50,244 nt of DNA from an uncultured Mycoplasmatota bacterium. Lineage in GTDB: Bacteria; Bacillota_I; Bacilli_A; RF39; UBA660. How positions within the stretch are numbered: position 1 is the first letter of the stretch; the number at the start of each line of letters is the position of its first letter. The stretch covers positions 1-50,244 of the forward strand of contig UQXO01000011.1 of assembly GCA_900545005.1 (NCBI GenBank). Reading direction: 5' to 3'. The notes beneath the pieces were generated by a model. The model was not told the DNA's origin. It ran no database searches and worked only from the letters and a program-made list of their open reading frames with translations. Of this stretch, positions 7,888-16,805 are shown in pieces. The position numbers were made by a program, and so were the translations under genes.

Positions 7888-8586
7888 ATGCATAATAAAG
7901 TATTAATAGTAGAAGATGATAATGATATTGTAGAATTATTAAGATTATATTTAGAGAGTAATAATTATATTACAAAGGATGCTAGTGATGGTATAGTGGC
8001 TTTAAATCTTTTAAAAGAAGAGGAGTTTGATATTGCTCTTGTTGATATTATGTTACCAAAGATGGATGGTTACTCGCTTATAAAGGAAGTAAGGAAGTTT
8101 AGTAATATCCCGATAATTATTATTTCGGCTAAGACTGCTGATATGGATAAAGTATTAGGTTTAAAGTTAGGGGCTGATGCTTATATAACTAAACCATTTA
8201 ATCCTTTAGAAGTTATTGCTTATGTTGAGGCTATTCTGCGGAGATTTTTAAAACTAGGGACGGGAGTTTTGGCTGATGTTTATAAAGTAGGAAATCTTTC
8301 CTTAGAAATGGATAAATATATTTTAAGAAAAGAGGAGGAAATTATTCCTTTGACATCAACCGAAATGAAAATGATGGTTATGTTTATGCAAAATCCGAAC
8401 CGCGTATTTACTAAATCCCAAATATATGAATATATTAATGGCGACTACTGTGATAGTGATGATAATACGATGATGGTGCATATCTCTAATTTAAGAAGTA
8501 AAATTGAAAGTGATCCTGCTAATCCTAAATATATATTGACAGTAAGAGGACTTGGATATAAATTGGTGGCTTATGAAGAAAAATAA
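7888..8586 (+). CDS. OmpR/PhoB-family response regulator
   Basis: 232 residues. Receiver domain (about 1-120): acidic pocket EDD near the N-terminus, phospho-acceptor D53 in LVDIMLPKMDG, and the conserved Lys in YITKPFNP. Winged-helix DNA-binding domain (about 135-230) with the typical ending YILTVRGLGYKLV. VanR-like in overall look. ATG 7888 is chosen: the longer frame runs back into the promoter, and GGGTGGTG lies 8 bases upstream. It overlaps the kinase gene by 14 bases, so the two are translationally coupled. Target genes cannot be told from the sequence; neighbours uppP and the Dlt-like operon make an envelope-stress role plausible. Confidence 0.93.
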   Translation: MHNKVLIVEDDNDIVELLRLYLESNNYITKDASDGIVALNLLKEEEFDIALVDIMLPKMDGYSLIKEVRKFSNIPIIIISAKTADMDKVLGLKLGADAYITKPFNPLEVIAYVEAILRRFLKLGTGVLADVYKVGNLSLEMDKYILRKEEEIIPLTSTEMKMMVMFMQNPNRVFTKSQIYEYINGDYCDSDDNTMMVHISNLRSKIESDPANPKYILTVRGLGYKLVAYEEK

Positions 8587-10147
8587 AAGTCTTATAATGA
8601 TTTGTTTAATTCAATTTTGGGTTTTAACTCTCTTAATAGTAACCTTTTGTTTTATTAGTAATTATCTAAGTAATAGTCTTTTGGAGAAGAGTTTTCCGAC
8701 TATTTATGATTTACTAGACTATGAAGAAGCTTTAAAGGATGATAATTTTCTTCTGATACCTATTAAAAGTCTGAGAAGTAGTAATTTTGCTATTTATGAT
8801 GATTCTTTAAATTTATTATATACTTCGGATGCAAGAATCTCTTCTAGTTTAAGTAAAGATGATATCGCTTTTATTAGTAATTATGCTAATAATGTCTATT
8901 ATGATATGATTTCTTTAAAAGATGAGGATGGTAATTTAACTTATGAATTATATGAAAATAGTTATGATGAAGATACTTCTAGTGAAATTACTACCGGTTA
9001 TGTTGAACTTAATTCTCATTATGAAGTAATGGGAGGTAATTTGTTTAAAGATTATACTTCTTTTACGAAAAGACAATTAGAGCTTATAAGAGGAGTTTAT
9101 TCTAGTAATGAAAGTATTGAAAAGTATGTTTATGAGACTAATAATAAAGAAAAAAGAACTCTTATCTTTGTTGGACCTAATTTTAATATGGATACTTATA
9201 ATTCGGCTATTAAAAAGAGTAAGATGGTCTTTATAATTGGTATTCCTTTAATTGCTCTTCTGATTATTATTAGTTCATGGTTATTTATAAAGAGAATGAA
9301 GAAGTATTTAAATACGTTCTGTCTTGCTATTTGTAAGTATCAAAATGGTGATAAGTTAGATATTACTAGTAATAATTTACCCAAAGAATTTAAAGAAATA
9401 ACGGATAGTTTTAATGAACTAATGGCAAGACTTAATAAAGCCTTAGAAGAGAAAATGCAAATGTATCAAGAACGGCAAAGAATTATTGCGGATGTCTCTC
9501 ATGATTTAAAGACTCCTTTAACAGTAATCCAGGGCTATTCTAAAGCATTTATTGATGGTTTAGTGCCTGAAAATAAGAAAAATCAATATCTAAATGCTAT
9601 CTATAATAAAAGTATTTTAGCTGTAAATCAGTTAGAAAGTTTATTTTCTTATATTAATATGGAACATCCGGAATATAAACTAAATAGGGAAAGAATAGAC
9701 ATCAATAGTAAGACTAAAGATTATTTAGCAGAAAAATATAATGAAATTTCTTTAAATAAATTTAATTTAGAAGTAGATATTTCTGATAAGGAAAACTATG
9801 TTAATGTTGATTTTAATGCTTTTAAAAGAATATATGATAATTTAATTAGTAATACAATGAAGTATAATCAACAAGGTGTAACAATATATTTTCAAATTAC
9901 CACGGATAAGAATTATGTTTATCTAAATATTGGTGATAATGGAATCGGGGTTGCGGATAATATTAAGGATACTATTTTTGATGCTTTTGTTACAAGTAAT
10001 AAGGCGCGAACAAGTGGTAAGGGGTGTGGTCTTGGGATGGCTATTGTTAGAAGATTAGTGGAATTAAATGGTGGTGTAATTGTTCTAAAACAGCGTAAAG
10101 GTAAATGGAAAACGCACTTTTTAATCAAGTTAAAAAAGATTTCTTAA
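8573..10147 (+). CDS. Sensor histidine kinase
   Basis: 524 residues. First membrane segment about 9-31, an extracytoplasmic sensor of about 180 residues with no recognisable domain, a second membrane segment (MVFIIGIPLIALLIIISSWLF), a HAMP-like linker, and a dimerisation domain with H310 in ADVSHDLKTPLTV. The ATPase domain has the N box (NLISNTMKYN), G1 box (DNGIGV) and G2 box (GKGCGLGMAI). ATG 8573 overlaps the response regulator and is the only ATG near. Partner of the upstream regulator; both end in a strong terminator. Confidence 0.93.
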   Translation: MKKNKSLIMICLIQFWVLTLLIVTFCFISNYLSNSLLEKSFPTIYDLLDYEEALKDDNFLLIPIKSLRSSNFAIYDDSLNLLYTSDARISSSLSKDDIAFISNYANNVYYDMISLKDEDGNLTYELYENSYDEDTSSEITTGYVELNSHYEVMGGNLFKDYTSFTKRQLELIRGVYSSNESIEKYVYETNNKEKRTLIFVGPNFNMDTYNSAIKKSKMVFIIGIPLIALLIIISSWLFIKRMKKYLNTFCLAICKYQNGDKLDITSNNLPKEFKEITDSFNELMARLNKALEEKMQMYQERQRIIADVSHDLKTPLTVIQGYSKAFIDGLVPENKKNQYLNAIYNKSILAVNQLESLFSYINMEHPEYKLNRERIDINSKTKDYLAEKYNEISLNKFNLEVDISDKENYVNVDFNAFKRIYDNLISNTMKYNQQGVTIYFQITTDKNYVYLNIGDNGIGVADNIKDTIFDAFVTSNKARTSGKGCGLGMAIVRRLVELNGGVIVLKQRKGKWKTHFLIKLKKIS

Positions 10148-10155
10148 GAAAAATT

Positions 10156-10191
10156 AAGGTAAAGTTTATATTATTTTAAACTTTACCTTTT
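10156..10191 (+). terminator. Strong intrinsic terminator
   Basis: The 13-bp perfect stem AAGGTAAAGTTTA/TAAACTTTACCTT has an 8-base loop and a short T run. It separates the two-component operon from the Dlt-like operon only 22 bases on. Confidence 0.9.
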
Positions 10192-10212
10192 AAAATAATA
10201 CTTGTGATTTTT

Positions 10213-11715
10213 ATGAATAATGTATTAGAATATTTAGAAAATATTGATGTTAATAATCAAAAGGGAATAAAAGATCTTAAAGACTATATTTCTTATCAAG
10301 ATTTAAAAATAATTAGTAAAAGAATAGGAACCTTTCTTATAAGAAAAACGGCTAGTCGTAAGGCAATTCCTATTTATATGGAAAAAGGAGCTAAGTGTGT
10401 TTCCTTGTTTATGGGTAGTCTTTATGCGGGATGTTTTTATACCCTTTTAAATACGGATTTACCGGCTAAAAGATTAAAAGATATTATGAATGTTTTAGAA
10501 AGTGATATTATTTTAACGGATAATGATCATCTAAAGACAATTAAAGAAATATTTCCCGAGAAAAGTATTTATTGTTATGAAAATATGATTAACTCGGATA
10601 TTGATTTATCTTTATTAAGTAAAAGAAGAGAAAATTCTTTAAGTGGGGACCCAGTTTATGCTAATTTTACTAGTGGTTCGACCGGAGTACCTAAAGGGGT
10701 TTTAATTAGTCATGATAATATTATTTCTTTTATTGATACTTTTACCGCGACTTTTAATATAAGTAAGAATGATTGTATTGGCAATCAAGCTCCTTTTGAT
10801 TTTGATGTATCAGTTAAAGATATTTATAGTGCTTTAAAGACGGGGGCTATGCTTGTAATTGTTCCCAAAGAATATTTTTCTCAACCTGCTTTATTACTTG
10901 ATTATTTAGAGGATAATAAGGTTACTACTCTTGTTTGGGCCGTTTCTGCTTTATGCTTAGTTTCTAGTTTTCATGGACTTAATTATAAGAAACCCCAAAT
11001 GATTAATAAAATTTTCTTTAGTGGTGAGGTTATGCCAGTTAAACACTTAAATAATTGGCTCCAAGCTTATCCTAAGGCTTTATTTGTTAATTTATATGGA
11101 CCTACTGAGATAACTTGTAATTGTACTTATCATATAATTGATAAACAAAAGAATTATGATATCATTCCTATTGGACGAGCCTTCTTAAATCACCAAGTGT
11201 TCTTAATAGATAATAATAACTTAGAAATAAAAGATGATGATATCAAAGGAGAAATTGTTGTAAAGAGTAAAACCGTGGCTTTAGGATATTATAATGACTT
11301 AGTAAGAACTAAAAGAGTTTTTATTCAAAATCCTCTTAACAATAAGTATTTAGATATCGTTTATAAAACGGGGGATTTAGGGTATTATCATAATGGGGAG
11401 TTATATTTTGCTGGTCGGCGTGATTTTCAAGTTAAGTATATGGGACATCGGATTGAATTAGAAGAAATTGATAAAAATATAACTAATATACCTGGTATCA
11501 TTAGAAGTACTACTTTATTTATTCTTGAAAAAGAAAAGTTAGTTTGTTTTTATGTCGGGACTATGGAGAAAAAAGAATTATATAGTAATTTAAAGAAGGA
11601 TTTACCCTTATTTATGGTTCCTACTAAGTATTATAAACTTGATAATATGCCATTAACTAAGAATGGTAAAGTTGATAGAGGGGAGTTAAAAAGACTATAT
11701 GAAGAAGATTTATGA
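10213..11715 (+). CDS. dltA: DltA-like adenylating ligase
   Basis: 500 residues, ANL superfamily. Motifs: NFTSGSTGVPKG (P-loop, about 151-162), QAPFDFDVS, NLYGPTEITC, TGDLGYYHNGELYFAGRRD, and the catalytic Lys in LTKNGKVDR near the end. DltA charges D-alanine onto the carrier DltC. The segment that is STPSF in typical DltA reads VWAVSAL here, with the following Cys-Leu kept, so the substrate pocket may differ; I compare from memory. First of five tightly packed genes and overlaps the decarboxylase by 17 bases. ATG 10213 has no clear Shine-Dalgarno. Best named DltA-like; the amino acid is not proven. Confidence 0.8.
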   Translation: MNNVLEYLENIDVNNQKGIKDLKDYISYQDLKIISKRIGTFLIRKTASRKAIPIYMEKGAKCVSLFMGSLYAGCFYTLLNTDLPAKRLKDIMNVLESDIILTDNDHLKTIKEIFPEKSIYCYENMINSDIDLSLLSKRRENSLSGDPVYANFTSGSTGVPKGVLISHDNIISFIDTFTATFNISKNDCIGNQAPFDFDVSVKDIYSALKTGAMLVIVPKEYFSQPALLLDYLEDNKVTTLVWAVSALCLVSSFHGLNYKKPQMINKIFFSGEVMPVKHLNNWLQAYPKALFVNLYGPTEITCNCTYHIIDKQKNYDIIPIGRAFLNHQVFLIDNNNLEIKDDDIKGEIVVKSKTVALGYYNDLVRTKRVFIQNPLNNKYLDIVYKTGDLGYYHNGELYFAGRRDFQVKYMGHRIELEEIDKNITNIPGIIRSTTLFILEKEKLVCFYVGTMEKKELYSNLKKDLPLFMVPTKYYKLDNMPLTKNGKVDRGELKRLYEEDL

Positions 11716-12877
11716 GGAAGTTTTAGCAAGAGTTAATACTCCTTGTTATGTATTTGATATTAAGAAATTAAAAAGACGAATTTCTTATTTACAAGATAGT
11801 TTACCATCTAAGATTGATTTATGCTTTGCTTTAAAAGCAAATCCATTTCTAGGAGAAGTCTTAAAAGATATAGTAAGTAAATTTGAACTATGTTCTTATG
11901 GGGAATATAAGATTGCTTCTAGTAGTGGGATTAAACCTGCTAAAATGGTGATTTCTGGAGTCTATAAAGATTATGAGGGTTTAAAAGAAATATTAAGTCA
12001 AAAAGATTCTAAAATTCTAATAACGGTTGAAAGTTTTAACCAATTAAATTTAATTGAAAAGATTGGGGAAGAATTAAAAATAACTGTTAAAGTCTTATTG
12101 AGAGTAACTAGTAATAATCAATTTGGACTTAGTAAAAATGAAATAATAAAGATTTTAGAACAACGTTATTCTTATCAATATTTAAATATCGTGGGATTAC
12201 ATTATTTCTCGGGTACGCAGCATTTCTTACTTAAACATATTAAGAAAGATATTCTTTATATAGATAATTTCTTACAAGAATTAAAAAATAATTTGGGTTA
12301 TTTAGCCGAAGAATTAGAACTTGGTTTAGGTTTACCAGTAAGTTATTTTCAAGAAGAAAAGGATTTTTCCGAAAAAAATTTACTAAAAGAAGTTTCTACT
12401 TCTTTAGAAAATATGACTTATCAAGGTCATATTACTTTAGAATTAGGGCGAAGTATAGCGGCTTCTTGCGGCTCTTATTTAACCAAAGTAGTTGATTTAA
12501 AAGAAAATGATGTAGGTAACTTTGCTCTTGTTGATGGGGGGATTAATCATATTACTTATTATGGTCAGATGATGGCAATGAAACATCCTTATGTTTTGTT
12601 GTATCCTAAAAGAGAAGGAAAAAAAGAATCTTATAATGTTTGTGGTAGTTTATGTACGATAAATGATATTTTAATTAAAGATTTTCAAGTAAGTAATCTT
12701 AAAATAGGGGATGTTTTGGTGTTTTTACGAGTGGGGGCATATGCCATGACCGAAGGAATTAGTTTGTTTTTAAGTAGAGCTTTGCCTAATGTTGTTTTAG
12801 TTAACGATAATCATATTAAAGTGGTGCGAAACAATGTTTTAACTTATCCTTTTAATATGGCTAGAAAGGAGAAATAA
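11699..12877 (+). CDS. Fold-III PLP decarboxylase (LysA/BtrK-like)
   Basis: 392 residues, alanine-racemase/DAP-decarboxylase fold. PLP lysine K46 in CFALKANPF; GLHYFSGTQ (H168) where DAP decarboxylase has H-x-GSQ; TLELGRSI (E248-R251) for EPGR; NVCGSLCTINDIL (C319) for the active-site Cys; and GAYAMTEGISLFLSR near the C-terminus. It fits decarboxylases acting on carrier-bound or unusual substrates such as BtrK, which decarboxylates glutamyl-carrier protein, better than LysA. No other lysine pathway gene is near. Located between the ligase and the carrier-protein genes, 1 base before the latter, so it should act on the amino acid or aminoacyl carrier of this system. Confidence 0.8.
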   Translation: MKKIYEEVLARVNTPCYVFDIKKLKRRISYLQDSLPSKIDLCFALKANPFLGEVLKDIVSKFELCSYGEYKIASSSGIKPAKMVISGVYKDYEGLKEILSQKDSKILITVESFNQLNLIEKIGEELKITVKVLLRVTSNNQFGLSKNEIIKILEQRYSYQYLNIVGLHYFSGTQHFLLKHIKKDILYIDNFLQELKNNLGYLAEELELGLGLPVSYFQEEKDFSEKNLLKEVSTSLENMTYQGHITLELGRSIAASCGSYLTKVVDLKENDVGNFALVDGGINHITYYGQMMAMKHPYVLLYPKREGKKESYNVCGSLCTINDILIKDFQVSNLKIGDVLVFLRVGAYAMTEGISLFLSRALPNVVLVNDNHIKVVRNNVLTYPFNMARKEK

Positions 12878-12878
12878 A

Positions 12879-13106
12879 ATGGAAAAATTAATAGCAATGT
12901 TAGAAGAATTAAATCCAGAAGTTGATTATCAAACAGAAGAACACTTAATTGATAATCATTTACTAGATAGTTTAGCTATTCTTTCTTTAATCGGAGATAT
13001 TGAAGATGAATTCGATGTAGAAGTACCAACAGTTGAAATTATCCCTAGTAACTTTAATAGTGCTAAAGCTATTTGGGCTTTAATTCAAAAATTAGAGGAA
13101 GAATAA
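12879..13106 (+). CDS. dltC: DltC-like acyl carrier protein
   Basis: 75 residues, acidic, four-helix carrier-protein pattern. The phosphopantetheine serine lies in HLLDSLAILSL (about S36), the D-S-L motif of carrier proteins; DltC usually has the same length (about 78). AAAGGAGAAATAAA precedes the ATG. It accepts the aminoacyl group from the upstream ligase and hands it to the MBOAT partner. One base separates it from both the gene before and the gene after, so the operon is tightly coupled. Confidence 0.88.
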   Translation: MEKLIAMLEELNPEVDYQTEEHLIDNHLLDSLAILSLIGDIEDEFDVEVPTVEIIPSNFNSAKAIWALIQKLEEE

Positions 13107-13107
13107 T

Positions 13108-14688
13108 ATGCAGTATTGTGATTTAGGTTATGTTGGTCTTTTTTTGCCCTTGGTAATTATTATTTACTTTATAGTTTTCCCCAAGCATCGTTATAAAGTC
13201 TTATTAGGAGCTAGTTTCATCTTCTTTTATCTTTTAAGTAAAAAGTTAATTGTTTATTTATTGTTTTCTGGTCTTTCTATTCATCACTTTGGCTTATGGT
13301 TATCTCATCTCAAATCTTTAAAAAAGGAAGAATTAAAGACTACGGAAGATAAAAAAGAAGTAAAAGAAAAATATAAACGTCAAGAAAATAAAGTCTTATT
13401 ACTTGCCATCTTAATTCATTTAGGACTTCTAATAATCCTAAAATATTCTAGTTTTATAGGAAATAATATTAATAATTTCTTAAGTCTAATTCACTTAAAT
13501 TATCAATTAAAAGTACCTCATTATATTATGCCAATTGGTATATCATTTTATACTTTAGCAGCTTTAAGTTATATTATAGATGTTAAAAATGAGACAATAG
13601 AAGCCGATGATAATCTAGGAAGATTAATGCTTTATCTTTCCTTTTTTCCTAGTATTATGGAGGGCCCTATCAGCCGTTATAAAGATACAGCAACTAAGTT
13701 ATATAGTGGCGCTCCTATTAGTTATCATAATTTAACTAATGGTTACCAAAGAATTCTTTTTGGAATGTTAAAGAAAATGGTCGTAGCTGATCGTCTTAAT
13801 ATCATTGTAAAAAATATCTTTAGTAATTATCCCAGTTTAGGGGGAGCAATTATCTTGGCGGGAGCAATATTTTATACCATTCAACTATATATGGACTTTT
13901 CAGGAACAATCGATATTGTAATTGGCAGTGCTGAAATATTTGATGTTAAATTACCCGAGAACTTTAAACAACCGTTTTTTTCTAAAAATATTAGTGAGTT
14001 TTGGACTAGATGGCATATTAGTCTAGGAGCTTTTCTTCGTGATTATATTTTTTATCCTCTATCTTTGTCTAAACCTTTAAAGAAATTAACCGCCTGGGGA
14101 CGCAAACGTTTTGGTAATTATTTTGGCCCGCTTTTAAGTGGGGCATTAGCACTACTAGTTGTTTGGCTTTTAAATGGATTATGGCATGGAGCGGCTTGGA
14201 ATTATATTTTCTTTGGGCTATATCATTTTACTTTAATAATTCTGGCTGATTTATTTTCTCCTTTAATTCTTAAAATTCTAAAGATATTTCACATCAATAG
14301 AAATAATTTTTTCTATCGAACATTTGAAATGTTTAAGACAACAATTTTAGTAATCTTTGGGGAATTATTCTTTCGGGCTCACGGGCTTCAAGCCGGATTA
14401 CAAATGTTTAAGAAGATTTTTACGGCTTTTGACTTAACTAATTTTAAAGAAAATATTTTGAAGCTAGGTTTAGATAAATATGATTTTAGAATAATTATAG
14501 TTACTTTATTAATTGTATTTGTTGTTAGTGTTTTAAAAGAAAAACAAATTAATATTAGAGAAGCTATTAGGAAAAAGCCAGTTTATATTCGTTGGACTTT
14601 ATATTACGCTTTAATATTATTTATTATTATATTTGGCGCTTATGGGGATGGTTATGTACCTGTTGATCCGCTTTATGCTAACTTTTAG
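13108..14688 (+). CDS. dltB: MBOAT acyltransferase, DltB-like
   Basis: 526 residues with about 10-12 membrane segments. MBOAT hallmarks: PIGISFYTLAALSYIIDV, SFFPSIMEGPISRY, FWTRWHISLGAFLRDY and the catalytic histidine in LLNGLWHGAAWNYIFFG. DltB moves D-alanyl groups from DltC across the membrane towards teichoic acids. This sequence is longer than classical DltB (about 400-415) and shares the AlgI/PatA type layout, with a long charged loop after about residue 65 (KKEELKTTEDKKEVKEK). The carrier gene upstream and DltD-like gene downstream fix it to this pathway. Confidence 0.88.
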   Translation: MQYCDLGYVGLFLPLVIIIYFIVFPKHRYKVLLGASFIFFYLLSKKLIVYLLFSGLSIHHFGLWLSHLKSLKKEELKTTEDKKEVKEKYKRQENKVLLLAILIHLGLLIILKYSSFIGNNINNFLSLIHLNYQLKVPHYIMPIGISFYTLAALSYIIDVKNETIEADDNLGRLMLYLSFFPSIMEGPISRYKDTATKLYSGAPISYHNLTNGYQRILFGMLKKMVVADRLNIIVKNIFSNYPSLGGAIILAGAIFYTIQLYMDFSGTIDIVIGSAEIFDVKLPENFKQPFFSKNISEFWTRWHISLGAFLRDYIFYPLSLSKPLKKLTAWGRKRFGNYFGPLLSGALALLVVWLLNGLWHGAAWNYIFFGLYHFTLIILADLFSPLILKILKIFHINRNNFFYRTFEMFKTTILVIFGELFFRAHGLQAGLQMFKKIFTAFDLTNFKENILKLGLDKYDFRIIIVTLLIVFVVSVLKEKQINIREAIRKKPVYIRWTLYYALILFIIIFGAYGDGYVPVDPLYANF

Positions 14689-14696
14689 GAGGTATC

Positions 14697-15647
14697 ATGA
14701 AAAAAATATTAAAGATTGTTAGTTTTATTCTTATATTATTTTTGTTACTAATGATATGTTCTTATATTTTAAGTCCTAAAAATAATGAAATTCTTAGTAC
14801 GGATAAACATATTGATAATGCGAGTGGTCCTTTAGCGGAAAAAGAAAATTCTATAGATGCTTTAGTGGTAGGAGATAGTGAATCTTTTGCTGCTATTAGT
14901 CCTTTAGAAATTTATAAAGAATATGGTTATACTATGTATGTAAGTGGTACTTCAGGTCAATATTTATATGATAGTTATAATTATCTTCTTAAAGCTCTTA
15001 GTAAACACCAATTAAAAGTGCTTATCTTAGAGACAGATGCAATATATCGTCAAATTCCCCTTAGTTATAATCTTCGTTATTGGTTGGGAGAATTCATTCC
15101 TGTATTTCATTATCATAATCGTTGGAAACAGATGACTATTAAAGATTTAAATAGTAAAATAAATTATAACTATACAGATACTTTTAAAGGCTATGACTTT
15201 AGTTTAAATATTAATCCTGCCACTAATACTAATTATATGGAATATACTGAAGCCAAAGAAAAGGTTGATAAGATAAATGAGTACTATTTAGACTTAATTA
15301 AAGATAAGTGTAAAGAAAATAATATTACGTTTATTTTACTTAGTACTCCTAGTACAGTTAATTGGAATTATCGTCGTCATAATGGTATAAAGCAATATGC
15401 TAAACGAAATAAAATTAAGTATCTAGACTTAAATATTGATAATAAAGCGCAAATTGATTGGAGTAAAGATACTAGAGATATGGGTGATCATCTAAACTAT
15501 TATGGGGCTTATAAAGTTAGTGCTTATTTAGGAAAATATCTAAGTAAGTTAAAAATTCTAGAAGACCATCGTGGTAATGACTATTATTCTTCTTGGGATA
15601 GTGCTTTAAAGCCTTATCAAGATGAAGTAAAGAAAGCTAATCCATAG
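14697..15647 (+). CDS. dltD: DltD/SGNH-like exported esterase-transferase
   Basis: 316 residues: an N-terminal anchor (about 5-26), then an extracytoplasmic SGNH-type domain. Block I reads LVVGDSESFAAISP with the nucleophile Ser; the catalytic Asp/His pair is in DMGDHLNYYGAYK. DltD works with DltB in the last transfer of the aminoacyl group to teichoic acid. Length is shorter than DltD of Bacillus (about 390). TAGGAGG lies before the ATG, 8 bases after the MBOAT gene. A terminator follows, closing the operon. Confidence 0.8.
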   Translation: MKKILKIVSFILILFLLLMICSYILSPKNNEILSTDKHIDNASGPLAEKENSIDALVVGDSESFAAISPLEIYKEYGYTMYVSGTSGQYLYDSYNYLLKALSKHQLKVLILETDAIYRQIPLSYNLRYWLGEFIPVFHYHNRWKQMTIKDLNSKINYNYTDTFKGYDFSLNINPATNTNYMEYTEAKEKVDKINEYYLDLIKDKCKENNITFILLSTPSTVNWNYRRHNGIKQYAKRNKIKYLDLNIDNKAQIDWSKDTRDMGDHLNYYGAYKVSAYLGKYLSKLKILEDHRGNDYYSSWDSALKPYQDEVKKANP

Positions 15648-15657
15648 CAATTATTCG

Positions 15658-15680
15658 GAGAGTTAATAGCTCTCTTTTTT
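15658..15680 (+). terminator. Terminator of the Dlt-like operon
   Basis: GAGAG/CTCTC with a 7-base loop, followed by six T. Confidence 0.8.
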
Positions 15681-15745
15681 AAGTATAGTTTTAAAATATA
15701 GTAATCATTATAACTAAAATAACTATAAAAATAATATATTTTAGT

Positions 15746-15928
15746 ATGAATAAGTTATTTATGAAGTTAATTAGTACTTTATTTATTAGTAATTACTTAG
15801 TATTTATTATTCTTAATCTTAATATGTTAATATGTGGTTATAGTTTATATGAATATTTTAGGTATATTATCTTTAATCTGTGGTTTATTTTATTTCTTTT
15901 AGGTGTATATTGTTTAATAAAAGTATGA
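15746..15928 (+). CDS. Small two-pass membrane protein
   Basis: 60 residues: two hydrophobic stretches separated by a short polar turn (GYSLYEYFRY). No family recognised and no ribosome binding site before the ATG. It stands alone, after the terminator of the Dlt-like operon and 27 bases before a lipoprotein gene. The composition is what AT-rich DNA gives by chance, so it may not be real. Confidence 0.35.
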   Translation: MNKLFMKLISTLFISNYLVFIILNLNMLICGYSLYEYFRYIIFNLWFILFLLGVYCLIKV

Positions 15929-15955
15929 TATCATCTTGATAAGAGGTGATGATAT

Positions 15956-16375
15956 ATGAAAAAGTTAGTTGGATGTTTAGGTTTATTGCTATTATGTGGC
16001 TGTTCTTGGGATAGAATAGTCGAAGAGGAAAAGAAGGAAGAACTAGTTAATTACGTGGAAATTGCTAAGACTAGTGATGATAAACGAGTATTTAGTAGTA
16101 CCGATGAAATTACTTATAAAAGTGATAAGAAAAATATTATTGATGAACTTAAGAAGGGAAATATTTCTATTGAAGAATTAATCAAGGAGTTAGAACTTTA
16201 CTCGGCACTTAATGATGGTGGTACTAGTGTTTATAAAGATAAGAATGGTCTTTTTGATAAGGATATTCATGTTTATAAGTGTCATCGAATTAAGAGTTCT
16301 AGTGATAATGATTATATTGAAGATTATTATATTTCTATAGATGAAAAATATGCAGGTATTTGTGAGAAAAATTAA
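15956..16375 (+). CDS. Lipoprotein of unknown function
   Basis: 139 residues. A lipoprotein signal with lipobox LLLCGC (Cys at about residue 18) is followed by a charged, helical Lys/Glu-rich region and a C-terminal part with two Cys (VYKCHRIKSS, YAGICEKN). No domain recognised. AGAGGTGAT precedes the ATG. Expected on the outer face of the membrane. Confidence 0.75.
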   Translation: MKKLVGCLGLLLLCGCSWDRIVEEEKKEELVNYVEIAKTSDDKRVFSSTDEITYKSDKKNIIDELKKGNISIEELIKELELYSALNDGGTSVYKDKNGLFDKDIHVYKCHRIKSSSDNDYIEDYYISIDEKYAGICEKN

Positions 16376-16577
16376 TTCTAAATACATAACTAGAAATTTC
16401 TTATATATGGACCACCACATTCCCATATTTTAAATAATTGAAATAAATAATAAGTTTTCATTGAAAAAAAGTGGCGGTAGTGTCAGTAAAATTCAATAAA
16501 TACTTAGGAGAATGTATATTTCTTAAGGAATAATATATATTATTAATGGTAGTATAGAATTTTAAAATGCAAAAAAC

Positions 16578-16605
16578 TTGCAAATCAAAAAAATTATGTT
16601 ATACT
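16578..16605 (+). promoter_or_regulatory. Promoter of a candidate small RNA
   Basis: TTGCAA, 16 bases, TATACT. No ORF with a ribosome binding site follows on this strand; instead come hairpins and a terminator ending near 16741. This supports a non-coding transcript of about 130 bases. Confidence 0.55.
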
Positions 16606-16611
16606 ACTAGT

Positions 16612-16741
16612 GAAAGAACTTGATTGTTCTTAAATAAAAAAAGAGATACATTTGGCTTCTCATGTTAAGTGTTTCTCAGTCTGAATTTACGTTTGAGAAG
16701 CACCTATTCATCACTAAGATGTGTAGGTACTTCTTGTTTTT
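16612..16741 (+). ncRNA. Candidate small RNA or attenuator leader
   Basis: Three stems: AAGAAC/GTTCTT near the 5' end; CTTCTCA/TGAGAAG (16656-16662 with 16694-16700); and a long hairpin starting GAAG-C-ACCTA and ending TAGGT-A-CTTC (16697-16733), followed by TTGTTTTTG. The last two stems share GAAG and so exclude each other, as in attenuators. The transcript is antisense to the small reverse-strand ORF at 16704-16805. With no gene directly downstream, either an antisense regulator or a leader left without its gene is possible. I do not recognise the family. The remainder of the 16376-17018 gap holds nothing else clear. Confidence 0.45.
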
Positions 16742-16805
16742 GTTTAAAAACTATTTCCTTCTGATGGAATTTATAATTAAATACTCCATAAGAAATTCCT
16801 TTCAT
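16704..16805 (-). CDS. 33-residue peptide ORF with very strong ribosome binding site
   Basis: The peptide reads MKGISYGVFNYK to PTHLSDE: not hydrophobic, weakly basic in the middle and acidic at its end. The site GGAGGGAGGTGG (16810-16821) lies 4 bases before the ATG and is the best in the region, so translation is likely. Its 3' third lies inside the long hairpin of the opposite-strand RNA. Leader peptides of antibiotic-resistance attenuators have this size and arrangement, as do some type I toxin genes, though those are hydrophobic. No gene follows in the same direction, so if it is a leader the controlled gene has been lost. Confidence 0.45.
   Translation of the reverse strand: MKGISYGVFNYKFHQKEIVFKQKQEVPTHLSDE

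Noticed and set aside
16190..16426. 78-residue reverse-strand ORF
   Set aside because: Mostly antisense to the lipoprotein gene, with Ile/Asn runs typical of chance frames in AT-rich DNA.
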